The notes under the pieces: generated by a model
The model's database searches: none
The model's input: only the letters and a program-made list of their open reading frames with translations
What the model was told of the DNA's origin: nothing
Made by a program: the position numbers and the translations under genes
Shown: one piece after another, positions 36,608 through 45,005 of the stretch
How positions within the stretch are numbered: the first letter of the stretch is position 1
Layout of the letters: every line of letters starts with the position of its first letter
Assembly (NCBI RefSeq): GCF_014287585.1
Contig: NZ_JACOOJ010000001.1
Location: forward strand, 62,001 to 126,000
Direction: 5' to 3'
DNA length: 64,000 bases
Source of the DNA: Parabacteroides hominis
Lineage (GTDB): Bacteria > Bacteroidota > Bacteroidia > Bacteroidales > Tannerellaceae

Positions 36608-36749
36608 ATTGGGACACGGGACAATTGGGTTGTAACGGTTCGTTCAGTTGACTTTTACGTATTCGTTGTTCTAATCAAATATCCGTTCAAAGGAAATAGT
36701 TTTACGGATTCAAAAATGTCGATTTCACCTCTGTTTACCGTTCATTCAA

Positions 36750-36796
36750 TCAAAAAAAGGGTTATCCCAATTTTGGAAGATAACCCCTTTTTTCTA
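36750..36796. terminator. Intrinsic terminator, usable in both directions
   Basis: AAAAAGGGTTATC (about 36754-36766) pairs with GATAACCCCTTTTTT (36779-36793) across a short loop, with A and T runs outside. It ends the susC-susD operon (reverse strand) just after the small third gene. Confidence 0.8.
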
Positions 36797-36809
36797 TTCA
36801 CGTCACAAA

Positions 36810-37134
36810 CTATTTCAGTATGATCTTATGAGATTCTACAGTTTCTCCCGTTACTATTTTCAACAGGTACAAACCATTGCTTACTCCTGATGCCTTGATC
36901 GTGCCACCGGAAACAGGCAACGAATTTTTCTTGACCAACGCTCCCGTTTCCATCCGGTACAATTCATATTGCACCAGACTAATATGTAGATGTTTCACCT
37001 GTTTTCGCCAACGTGTGGACTGTCGCATCCGCACTGCTTCCTTTACCAGTTATATATGGATAGGATTGAGCACTTATAGTCCCTATCGATCCCAAAAGAG
37101 ACAATATAATCCAAACAAATTCCAACTTTTTCAT
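36810..37134 (-). pseudogene. Small secreted protein with T9SS-like tail, frameshifted
   Basis: From ATG 37134 the reverse strand encodes a signal peptide (MKKLEFVWIILSLLGSIGTISAQ) and about 28 more residues before a TAG at 36979-36981. The +1 frame carries on as a C-terminal T9SS type A-like domain (YELYRMETGALVKKNSL...GVSNGLYLLKIVTGETVESHKIILK). Removing one A from the AAAA run of GCGAAAACAG (near 37009) joins the two into one protein of about 107 residues. It starts 12 bases after the susD stop, so it is the third gene of the pair 3 operon. Real decay versus sequencing error cannot be decided here. Confidence 0.65.
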
Positions 37135-37146
37135 ATTCTATCAATT

Positions 37147-38658
37147 TTATGGTTCATAAACTCCGTCAAACGGATTCTGGTCACCGGCAGGCCAGATTTC
37201 ATCAACTAAAGATTTGTTGTTCTTCATTTCGGCTCCCGGCAACTGGAAAATAAATCGCCATGAATTGGCAGGTAATGTGATCAAGCCCCCCCAATCCAGA
37301 TGGTTGCCAGTACGCTCAAGCCCCTTCTGAGTCCGAAGCATATCGAACAAAGAAAAACCTTCTCCATAGAGTTCTTTTCTTCTTTCTCTCAGGATAGCTT
37401 CGATCAGTTCACTGCCGCTTGCTTCCGTACGCTTAGCGTTACGCAAGTCTTGAAGTTGCCACAACAACGCTTTCGCTTCCGTGTCTTTGCCCTGATGCGC
37501 ACAGGCTTCCGCCGCATTCAGCAACATTTCGTCGGAACGCATGACCACCATCGATCCACGGCAATCTTCATTATCCCGGAACTTATGAGATATCCAGAAT
37601 TCTTTTTTCGTTTCCCCCGAACCGACGGCCCAGCGTTCGAACTGCTTGAAACGGATATCGCCTTCATCAAACAGATCGGCAAACTGGTCGGAAAGAATAA
37701 AGCAGGCAAAAGTCCAGCACTTACGATCTCCATTATACCACATGGCAAAAGGAGAATAGTCGCCCATATTTTGTTCCTCCGTCTGTTTGATACCCCAAAT
37801 CCAGGATTTGGCCAGATGGTCGTTAAACCCGTTTGCATATTCTTCCGCCGTCGTCAAAGGATAAGCCGCCAGCACTTTCTTTGCATATTCTTCTGATTTC
37901 GGCCAGTTGTTCATTACTTGATAAACCTGAGACAAAACGCCTTGTACAACCGTTTGGTCAAATACGTTCGGATAGCTGGAACTACGTACAAAGCCGTCCA
38001 ACATCGGCTCGGCAGCCGTCAGGTCGGACAAGATTTGCCGATATGTATCTTCCAATGTCCCACGAGGTTTACCCTGTGTACTATCTATGGTCGGTTCTGT
38101 ATAAATAGGGACACCCGGCATATCTTTCGCTATCGCATAAGTTTGCTGAAATAAGCGAGCCAGATTAAAATAGGTCCATCCGCGCAAAGCCAAGGCCTGC
38201 CCTTTGATATACTGTTTATCGATGTCTTCACCTTCCGAACCGTCGACATAGGTGATTACGGAATTCAGGTTATTGATCAACCGGTAATGGAAGGTCCACA
38301 ACTGGCTGGCCCGGAAAATATTGGCTTGGGTTTCTCCCCAATAATTATAAACAAAGCCATACCAACCGCTACCATTACTCATCACGTCTTCACCGCACAT
38401 GTCCGAAATCATCTGGATGGAAGGTATACCGTAGTCGTCACCCCGGTTAGCTCCCCCGCTACCATAGGCACGCATTTGATAATAACAACCATTCAAAGCT
38501 GACTGTGCGCCGGAAGTCGTTTGAAAGACATCCGTATCGTCGACAGATGTCGATGGTTTCGTATCCAAAAAATCACTACAGGAAACCAAACTCCCCGCTA
38601 TGAGGCCTGTAGCCAAAACCGACAATATATAGTTCTTTGATTTCATTTTCTTCATCAT
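37147..38658 (-). CDS. SusD/RagB outer-membrane lipoprotein (pair 3)
   Basis: A 503-residue lipoprotein with a signal ending at Cys about 27 (GLIAGSLVSC) and the classical SusD opening CSDFLDTKPSTSVDDTDVFQT, TPR-like helices (ALRGWTYFNLARLFQQTY) and a RagB/SusD C-terminal region (ILRERRKELYGEGFSLFDMLR). This belongs to the standard RagB branch, unlike the two SusD-like_2 proteins elsewhere in the window. It partners the SusC protein encoded 16 bases upstream and shares its phase-variable promoter. Confidence 0.93.
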   Translation of the reverse strand: MMKKMKSKNYILSVLATGLIAGSLVSCSDFLDTKPSTSVDDTDVFQTTSGAQSALNGCYYQMRAYGSGGANRGDDYGIPSIQMISDMCGEDVMSNGSGWYGFVYNYWGETQANIFRASQLWTFHYRLINNLNSVITYVDGSEGEDIDKQYIKGQALALRGWTYFNLARLFQQTYAIAKDMPGVPIYTEPTIDSTQGKPRGTLEDTYRQILSDLTAAEPMLDGFVRSSSYPNVFDQTVVQGVLSQVYQVMNNWPKSEEYAKKVLAAYPLTTAEEYANGFNDHLAKSWIWGIKQTEEQNMGDYSPFAMWYNGDRKCWTFACFILSDQFADLFDEGDIRFKQFERWAVGSGETKKEFWISHKFRDNEDCRGSMVVMRSDEMLLNAAEACAHQGKDTEAKALLWQLQDLRNAKRTEASGSELIEAILRERRKELYGEGFSLFDMLRTQKGLERTGNHLDWGGLITLPANSWRFIFQLPGAEMKNNKSLVDEIWPAGDQNPFDGVYEP

Positions 38659-38674
38659 TTATTAATTAGACTTT

Positions 38675-41600
38675 TTACAAATTAAGTTGCAGACCGAATG
38701 AAACGGACTTTGTCACCGGGAACCGGTTGGCAGTCGTACCGGATATGCTTTGTTCCGGATCCGTGCCGCGACGGGCTGCACTGCCGATCGTAACCAAGTT
38801 GTCGCCCTGCACGAACAAGCGTAATGAATTAACTTCGAACTTCTTCGTGAAGTTTTTAGGCAACGTATATCCCAACGTCACGTTCCTCAACCTCGCAAAA
38901 GAGTTGTTGAAAATGAATTTGGAAGTATAGGAACTCATATAATTCGCATAATTATAGTAGGTGGTCAAGCGAGGGAACTCGGCATTCGGATTTTCCGGTG
39001 TCCAGGAATCCAGCATATCCGGGTGCATGCTATAGCCTCTCCTGTAATACATGGATTGTGCATAGTCGCTGTCATACAGCTTGCCGCCGATACTGTAATA
39101 GATCATGAAAGAAAGATCGATACCCTTATATGAAAAGTTATTGGTAAAGCCCCCGAACAATTTAGGAATGGCATCGCCTAAGTATTTTTGCTGGCTGTCG
39201 CTCGTTACTTCATTATAGTTTTCAGTCTTTACCCGTTCCTTCACGACTTTCTCGCCTTTATCGTTCGTTTCGTAAATCGTTTTCCAATACTGGTCGTTTC
39301 CAGTTTCCGGATTGACGCCGGCATATTCGATTCCCCAGAAATTATAGCGGGATTCACCTTCACGCCATTTGAAGACACCGGCATTCACTTCGGCCTGCGG
39401 CAATTTGGTTATACGGTTCTTATAAGACGTTCCGTTCAAATCGATGGTCCATTTAAAATCTTTATTGGATATGGCAGCATAATTCAAAGAGAATTCGACA
39501 CCTTGGTTCTTAACGTCGCCGATATTACGGTCAATACCGCTCATACCGGTAGACGGAGCCATTGGCAATGTAAACAACAGGTCTTTAGACTTACGGCTGA
39601 ACCATTCGACACTACCGCTCAGTTTATTGAACACGGCAAAATCCAACCCGACATTGAACTGCAAATTCGTCTCCCATTTCAAACCCTTGTTTGACAAACG
39701 GCTGATCATCACACCCGGATCCCGGTAGTTGTTCATGCCTGTCGCATACAAGCCTTGATAAGCATAATAGGTTCCCAGATTATCATTACCTACTGCACCA
39801 TAGCTGGCTTTCAGTTTCAAATTATCCAACCAGGAACTATAAGGTTTCATAAATTCTTCATTGGATATTCTCCATGAACCACCCAAAGACCAGAACTGCC
39901 CCCAGCGGTTATCCGGGTGGAAACGGGAAGAACCGTCTGTACGGAAGCTACCGGAAACGTAGTAACGATCTTTATAATCATATTCGACACGACTCAACCA
40001 GCTTAACAGACGGTATTTGTTGGTATAAGAATTCATACTGCTCATCACGGCTGCCGAACCGATCTCCGTAACACCAGGAAAAGGAAATCCTTGCTTTTCT
40101 GCAGACAACTGTTTATATTCCAAAGCATAGGCTTCCTGTCCCAATAAAACGGATAAAGAATGATCGCCGAAAGACTTCTCGTAAGTCAACAAGTTATTGA
40201 TCGTATAAGATAGATTCCGGTCGCTTTCTTTATAAGCGGAACCTTTATAACCGGCAGCAAAACCATATTCGCTGTTTACATAACCATCATAATTATACTG
40301 ATAAAAATCCACGCTGAAATTGGTACGCCATTTCAATCCCGGAATGAATGTTATTTCAAAATAGGTACGATTGGAAACATCGTCATGTGTCCAAGGAGCC
40401 TTGTTATAGGTATCATCAGCCAACGGGTTAGTTCCACTCCAGGAAGTACGGTAGTTTCCATAGTCAAAAATACGATTGCCGTTCTTGTCCAATCTGTAGG
40501 CATTCGTCGCGCCGTCCCATTCATAAATAGGATACAATGTCGGCATCGTACGCAAAAGCCATACGGTCTGATCACCGGCAGACCCTTCGCGCACACTGTG
40601 AGACAAACTGATGTTGGTTCCGACCTTCAACCATTTGTTTACACTATAGTTCAAGTTAGCACGTGTAGAATAGCGCTCGAAACGCTGTATAGAAAATACA
40701 CCTTTATCGTTCAGGTAACCGGCTGATATAAAGTAGTCGGCTTTTTTATTCTTACCGCTGAAGTCTATTGTATATTCCTGACGCAAACGGGATTTCAACA
40801 AAGCGTTTCTCCAATCTCCCGAATAATTCAATTTGGCATTGGGATCCATCTTCCCATCTGTCCCGACCGGCATATCGATACTATAAGGATTATTACCGAA
40901 TTCGCCCATTACATAATAAGAGGCATAGGAACGGGAATCTTCATCTTGATAACCTGAATCCAGATAGCCATTATACAAAGCACGCCAAGTCAATTGTGAA
41001 AGTTGATCCGGCGACAGTTGATCCGGTAATCCTACCGCCAAAGAAGAGAATCCCCAAGTCGAGCGGAAATTGATCTGGCCTTTCTCGCTGGAACCCTTAC
41101 GCGTTGTAATCATCACGACGCCATTAGCAGCACGAGAACCGTACAAAGCGGTAGCCGAAGCGTCTTTCAAAATAGTCATAGACTCGATATCGTTCGGGTT
41201 AATCGCATTCAAATACCCGTCGTAAGCCGTCCCGTCCACCACATAAAGCGGAGAACTGGATGCATTCATGGAACCGATACCACGGATCATGATCGTCGCA
41301 TCTTCGCCCGGCTCACCGGAATTATTCAACACCTGCACACCGCTGCTCTGCCCCTGCAAAGCCTGGGTTATGTTGGATGCTTTGATTTTTTCCAGCGATT
41401 CTTTCTTGACCACGCTGGCCGATCCTGTAAAGGTCGATTTCTTTCCTGTACCGTAGGCAACAACCATCACCTCGTCGATCGCAACCATATCCGGCTCCAT
41501 TTCAATCTTCATACTTCGACCGGTAATGGAGACCTCTTTCGTTTTATACCCTAAATAAGAGAGATGGAGTGTTTTAGTACGTGGAGAGACTGCCATCGAA

Positions 41601-41779
41601 AACTCTCCCTTTTCATTGGTGGTTACACCATTCATCGTCTGCTTGTCTACGACAGCGACCCCGATCATCGGCAAGCCGTCTTCGGTAGAAATTACGATAC
41701 CAGACACTGTCTTTTCTTGTGCTAACAGCAAATGCCCCCATAAGGACATTACAAAAAGAATCCAAAAGAACCTCTTCAT
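38675..41779 (-). CDS. SusC/RagA TonB-dependent transporter (pair 3)
   Basis: I chose the start at 41779 (MKRFFWILFVMSLWGHLLLAQ), which gives a clean signal peptide; eight extra codons are open upstream. About 1034 residues: CarboxypepD-like domain (SGIVISTEDGLPMIGVAVVDK), plug domain (MIRGIGSMNASSSPLYVVDGTAYDGYLN; SMTILKDASATALYGSRAANGVVMITT), barrel, terminal strand TKSVSFGLQLNL. It imports the ligand of the SusD partner. The leader is joined to invertible segment B (41881-42198), whose promoter faces this gene, so the operon is predicted ON. Confidence 0.93.
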   Translation of the reverse strand: MKRFFWILFVMSLWGHLLLAQEKTVSGIVISTEDGLPMIGVAVVDKQTMNGVTTNEKGEFSMAVSPRTKTLHLSYLGYKTKEVSITGRSMKIEMEPDMVAIDEVMVVAYGTGKKSTFTGSASVVKKESLEKIKASNITQALQGQSSGVQVLNNSGEPGEDATIMIRGIGSMNASSSPLYVVDGTAYDGYLNAINPNDIESMTILKDASATALYGSRAANGVVMITTRKGSSEKGQINFRSTWGFSSLAVGLPDQLSPDQLSQLTWRALYNGYLDSGYQDEDSRSYASYYVMGEFGNNPYSIDMPVGTDGKMDPNAKLNYSGDWRNALLKSRLRQEYTIDFSGKNKKADYFISAGYLNDKGVFSIQRFERYSTRANLNYSVNKWLKVGTNISLSHSVREGSAGDQTVWLLRTMPTLYPIYEWDGATNAYRLDKNGNRIFDYGNYRTSWSGTNPLADDTYNKAPWTHDDVSNRTYFEITFIPGLKWRTNFSVDFYQYNYDGYVNSEYGFAAGYKGSAYKESDRNLSYTINNLLTYEKSFGDHSLSVLLGQEAYALEYKQLSAEKQGFPFPGVTEIGSAAVMSSMNSYTNKYRLLSWLSRVEYDYKDRYYVSGSFRTDGSSRFHPDNRWGQFWSLGGSWRISNEEFMKPYSSWLDNLKLKASYGAVGNDNLGTYYAYQGLYATGMNNYRDPGVMISRLSNKGLKWETNLQFNVGLDFAVFNKLSGSVEWFSRKSKDLLFTLPMAPSTGMSGIDRNIGDVKNQGVEFSLNYAAISNKDFKWTIDLNGTSYKNRITKLPQAEVNAGVFKWREGESRYNFWGIEYAGVNPETGNDQYWKTIYETNDKGEKVVKERVKTENYNEVTSDSQQKYLGDAIPKLFGGFTNNFSYKGIDLSFMIYYSIGGKLYDSDYAQSMYYRRGYSMHPDMLDSWTPENPNAEFPRLTTYYNYANYMSSYTSKFIFNNSFARLRNVTLGYTLPKNFTKKFEVNSLRLFVQGDNLVTIGSAARRGTDPEQSISGTTANRFPVTKSVSFGLQLNL

Positions 41780-41880
41780 AATCAATAGATTTAAATGATA
41801 CATTCAAGTAGAGCTACATTGACCTGTAAAAACGTTCCCTTTTAATTAAGGTGAATAAAACAATAACGATCCCTTATTAT

Positions 41881-41902
41881 AAGGACGTAGTTCTAACAGG
41901 AC
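41881..41902. repeat. Left inverted repeat of susC switch B
   Basis: A 22-bp sequence beginning AAGGACGTAGTTCTAACAGG, with its exact reverse complement at 42177-42198. It shares ACGTAGTTCTAA.AG.AC with switch A and lies about 100 bp from the susC start. Confidence 0.9.
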
Positions 41903-42176
41903 ATTGTATTCGACACACTAATAGCCGCAAATATATTAAATTTATAATTAATCAAACTAAAATAAGATATTTTTTAATCGGAAAGGCTAAAAAATATTCA
42001 GATCATAAAAGAATAAGACGGTCGAAACAACTGTTTTCATGTTTTTTTTCTACCGAGTCTATACCTTAGAATATAAATCATACGACTCTGCCTCTCCTGT
42101 TCCAGCGGCTTGGGAGGCCGGCTGCAAATGCCTTTCCGCATTTAACAATATTAGCAGAAAGGAACCAACCCGCCAA
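41903..42176. mobile_element. Invertible promoter segment B, upstream of susC pair 3
   Basis: A 274-bp gene-free segment between perfect 22-bp inverted repeats. It contains one good promoter (41928-41956), facing left toward susC, so the present orientation should be ON. Inverted, the promoter would face right toward the threonine leader and thrA. No recombinase gene lies nearby, so it must act in trans. Confidence 0.8.
41928..41956 (-). promoter_or_regulatory. Promoter inside segment B, facing susC (ON)
   Basis: Read on the reverse strand: TTTG (41956-41953), 17 bases, then TATATTTG (41935-41928). It matches the Bacteroidetes consensus exactly at both boxes. The transcript would cross the left repeat and enter susC about 140 bases downstream. 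Confidence 0.72.
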
Positions 42177-42198
42177 GTCCTGTTAGAACTACGTCCTT
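42177..42198. repeat. Right inverted repeat of susC switch B
   Basis: Exact 22-bp reverse complement of 41881-41902 (begins GTCCTGTTAGAACTACGTCC). Confidence 0.9.
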
Positions 42199-42258
42199 CT
42201 TTTTGGCGTGATATCGAACTTTTTTCTGTCAAATTTCAACTTTCAACTAAAAAAATGC

Positions 42259-42287
42259 TTGCATTTGAAAAATAATGCGTAATATTG
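42259..42287 (+). promoter_or_regulatory. Probable promoter of the threonine operon
   Basis: TTG at 42259-42261, 18 bases, then TAATATTG at 42280-42287 (one mismatch to TAnnTTTG). It lies just upstream of the leader peptide start at 42321 and outside invertible segment B. Confidence 0.45.
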
Positions 42288-42320
42288 CCGACGTAAATAT
42301 AAACACAAGGAAAATCGCAA

Positions 42321-42383
42321 ATGACATTAACAGGTTTCACATATCATACCTGGGCACTGACAATGACCCCTTGGGGGGTTTAG
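42321..42383 (+). CDS. thrL: Threonine-rich leader peptide of the thr operon
   Basis: A 20-codon frame, MTLTGFTYHTWALTMTPWGV then TAG, with six Thr codons (about 30 percent) and AAGGA 8 bases before the ATG. It is followed within 15 bases by alternative hairpins ending in a T-run and then by the fused aspartokinase/homoserine dehydrogenase gene. This is the layout of ribosome-mediated attenuation: ribosomes stalling on Thr codons when charged tRNA-Thr is scarce would favour an antiterminator. The peptide sequence itself is what I see; the control mechanism is inferred by analogy with thr attenuators in Gammaproteobacteria. Confidence 0.78.
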   Translation: MTLTGFTYHTWALTMTPWGV

Positions 42384-42397
42384 CATATACAAATAAA

Positions 42398-42459
42398 CAA
42401 GTGCGGAGACCACGTCCCGCTTTGTTGCAATTCTCACATTGCACTTGCGTTTCTTTTTT
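42398..42459 (+). terminator. Attenuator hairpins of the thr operon
   Basis: CAAGTGC (42398-42404) pairs with GCACTTG (42441-42447), directly before GCGTTTCTTTTTT. A competing hairpin TGCAAT/ATTGCA (42426-42431 with 42438-42443) uses part of the same 3' arm, and GCGG/CCGC (42403-42406 with 42417-42420) can form inside. Mutually exclusive stems between a Thr-rich leader and thrA are what an attenuator needs. The terminator stem is short for its loop, so which fold dominates needs RNA folding. Confidence 0.6.
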
Positions 42460-42563
42460 CCAAATCAATCAATAATTAGTAAATAACTGACATTCGCAAA
42501 CCGGTATGCAGTTTTGTTTTTAAACTGTCGATTGTAGATTGTCAACTAAATAAATACATATCG

Positions 42564-45002
42564 ATGAAAGTATTGAAATTCGGCGGAACATCCGTAGGTT
42601 CCGTGGATAGCATTCTGAGTGTAAAGAAGATAGTAGAGGCCATTGAAGAGCCTGTAATCGTCGTAGTATCCGCCTTAGGGGGGATCACGGACAAACTGCT
42701 GAAGACAGCCTCGATGGCAACAAACGGAGATGTAGCCTACGAAAGAGAGTTTTCCGAAATCGTAACCCGCCATCTCGACGTCATACAAGGTGTTATCCCC
42801 GACAAAACAAAGCGGATCGAAGTGCAGAAGCAAGTGATGGCTTTGCTCGACGAACTGGGTAATATTTACAAAGGTGTGTACCTCATCAACGACCTGTCGG
42901 CCAAGACTTCCGACACGATCGTCAGCTATGGCGAGCGTATCTCCTCGCTGATCGTTTCGAATGTGATAAACGAAGCCAAACTGTTCGACTCGCGCAAATT
43001 CATCAAGACGGTCAAACAATTCAACAAGCATATCGTCGATTTCGAATCGACTAACAAACTGATCGAAGAGACATTCGACCCGCTGCCCAAAGTATCGTTG
43101 GTTCCCGGTTTCATCTCTTCGAGCAAAGAAGGAGAAGTGACCAACCTCGGACGAGGCGGTTCCGACTATACCGCCTCCATCCTGGCGACGGCCTTAGGTG
43201 CACGCCGGCTGGAGATATGGACGGATGTGGACGGCTTCATGACAGCCGATCCGCGTGTGATCAGTTCGGCCTACGTCATCGACCGGCTGACCTTTACGGA
43301 AGCGATGGAACTGTGTAATTTCGGTGCGAAGGTGATTTATCCTCCAACGATCTACCCGGTTTATCACAAAAACATACCGATCCGTATCCTGAACACCTTC
43401 AACCCGACCGCAAGGGGTACTTATATCTCCAAAGAACGGGTACAAGATGACAGCAAAGCGATCATCAAAGGGATCTCGTCCATCAACGACACCTGCCTGA
43501 TCACGGTGCAAGGTTTGGGCATGGTGGGTGTTATCGGTGTCAACTACCGTATCTTCAAGACATTGGCGAAGAACGGCATCAGCGTGTTCATGGTGTCGCA
43601 GGCCAGTTCGGAAAACAATACGACATTTGCCGTCCGAAATGCGGACGCAGACCTGGCGGTCAAGGTCTTGGACGAAGAATTCGCACTCGAACGCGCACAG
43701 GGCGACATGAGCGACACGGTGGCGGAAAAGGACCTGGCTACCGTCGCTATCGTAGGTGAAAACATGAAGCGCACTCCGGGTATCGCCGGTAAGCTGTTCG
43801 GGACCCTGGGCAGCGCAGGTATCAGCGTGATCGCCTGTGCACAGGGGGCTTCCGAAACGAATATTTCGTTCGTCATCAAGCTGAAATACCTGCGCAAGGC
43901 GTTGAACTCGATCCACGACTCCTTTTTTCTCTCCCAATACAAGGTGTTGAACCTTTTCATCGCGGGTGTCGGTACGGTCGGAGGAAACCTGTTGGAACAG
44001 ATCCGCATCCAACAACCGAAACTGATGCAACAGAACGGGCTGAAACTGAATGTTGTCGGCATAGCCAACAGCATGCATGCTATCTTCTGCCGCGAAGGGC
44101 TGAACCTGGAAACCTGTATCGACGAACTGAAAAAGAACGGGCAGGAAAGTTCGCCCGAACATCTGAAAGATGAAATTCTGAAGATGAATATCTTTAACTC
44201 GGTATTCGTGGATTGCACGGCCAACCAGGCGGTGTCCGACCTTTACGAGGAATTGTTGAACAACAACGTATCGGTCGTTGCGGCAAACAAGATCGCCGCC
44301 TCTTCTTCATACGAAAACTATATCAAGCTGAAAGAAACGGCCCGTCACCGCGGCATCAAGTTCCTGTTCGAAACAAACGTCGGGGCCGGACTGCCGATCA
44401 TCAACACGATGAACGACCTGATCAACAGCGGCGACCATATCCTGAAATTAGAGGCTGTCCTTTCCGGCACGCTCAACTATATCTTCAATACGCTAAGTGC
44501 GGACATTCCTTTCAGTAAAGCGATCATGATGGCGAAAGAAGAGGGTTACTCCGAACCGGACCCCCGTATCGACCTGAGCGGGAAGGACGTGATACGCAAA
44601 TTAGTGATCCTGGCACGCGAAGCCGGTTACAAGGTGGAGCAGGAAGATGTGAAGCGTAACCTTTTCATTCCCGAAAGCTACTTCGAAGGCTCGCTGGATG
44701 ATTTCTGGCGTAACATACAGGGTCTGGATGCCCGGTTCGAAGAAAAGCGCCAGCAGTTGGAAGCGGAAGACAAGCGTTTCCGTTTCGTTGCCAAAATGGA
44801 AAACGGGGCGTGTGAAGTCGGTTTGCAGGAGGTCGATGCGCACCACCCGTTCTACGAACTGGAAGGCAGCAACAACATCATCATGATCTCTACCGAACGA
44901 TACCACGAGTATCCGATGATCATCAAAGGATATGGAGCCGGAGCCGACGTCACGGCAGCCGGAGTCTTCGCTGATATTATTTCGATCGCTAACATTCGAT
45001 AA
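42564..45002 (+). CDS. thrA: Bifunctional aspartokinase / homoserine dehydrogenase
   Basis: An 812-residue fusion that catalyses the first and third steps from aspartate to homoserine. The N-terminal aspartokinase domain (about 1-285) has MKVLKFGGTSVG and GRGGSDYTASILATAL. A central pair of ACT regulatory domains (about 300-450) is followed by homoserine dehydrogenase (about 460-812) with the NAD(P)-binding VLNLFIAGVGTVGGNLLEQI and the catalytic-domain segment ETNVGAGLPIINTMNDL. Length matches the E. coli ThrA type. It begins 3 bases before the next gene's start region and is the first structural gene of the attenuated thr operon. Confidence 0.96.
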   Translation: MKVLKFGGTSVGSVDSILSVKKIVEAIEEPVIVVVSALGGITDKLLKTASMATNGDVAYEREFSEIVTRHLDVIQGVIPDKTKRIEVQKQVMALLDELGNIYKGVYLINDLSAKTSDTIVSYGERISSLIVSNVINEAKLFDSRKFIKTVKQFNKHIVDFESTNKLIEETFDPLPKVSLVPGFISSSKEGEVTNLGRGGSDYTASILATALGARRLEIWTDVDGFMTADPRVISSAYVIDRLTFTEAMELCNFGAKVIYPPTIYPVYHKNIPIRILNTFNPTARGTYISKERVQDDSKAIIKGISSINDTCLITVQGLGMVGVIGVNYRIFKTLAKNGISVFMVSQASSENNTTFAVRNADADLAVKVLDEEFALERAQGDMSDTVAEKDLATVAIVGENMKRTPGIAGKLFGTLGSAGISVIACAQGASETNISFVIKLKYLRKALNSIHDSFFLSQYKVLNLFIAGVGTVGGNLLEQIRIQQPKLMQQNGLKLNVVGIANSMHAIFCREGLNLETCIDELKKNGQESSPEHLKDEILKMNIFNSVFVDCTANQAVSDLYEELLNNNVSVVAANKIAASSSYENYIKLKETARHRGIKFLFETNVGAGLPIINTMNDLINSGDHILKLEAVLSGTLNYIFNTLSADIPFSKAIMMAKEEGYSEPDPRIDLSGKDVIRKLVILAREAGYKVEQEDVKRNLFIPESYFEGSLDDFWRNIQGLDARFEEKRQQLEAEDKRFRFVAKMENGACEVGLQEVDAHHPFYELEGSNNIIMISTERYHEYPMIIKGYGAGADVTAAGVFADIISIANIR

Positions 45003-45005
45003 ATT

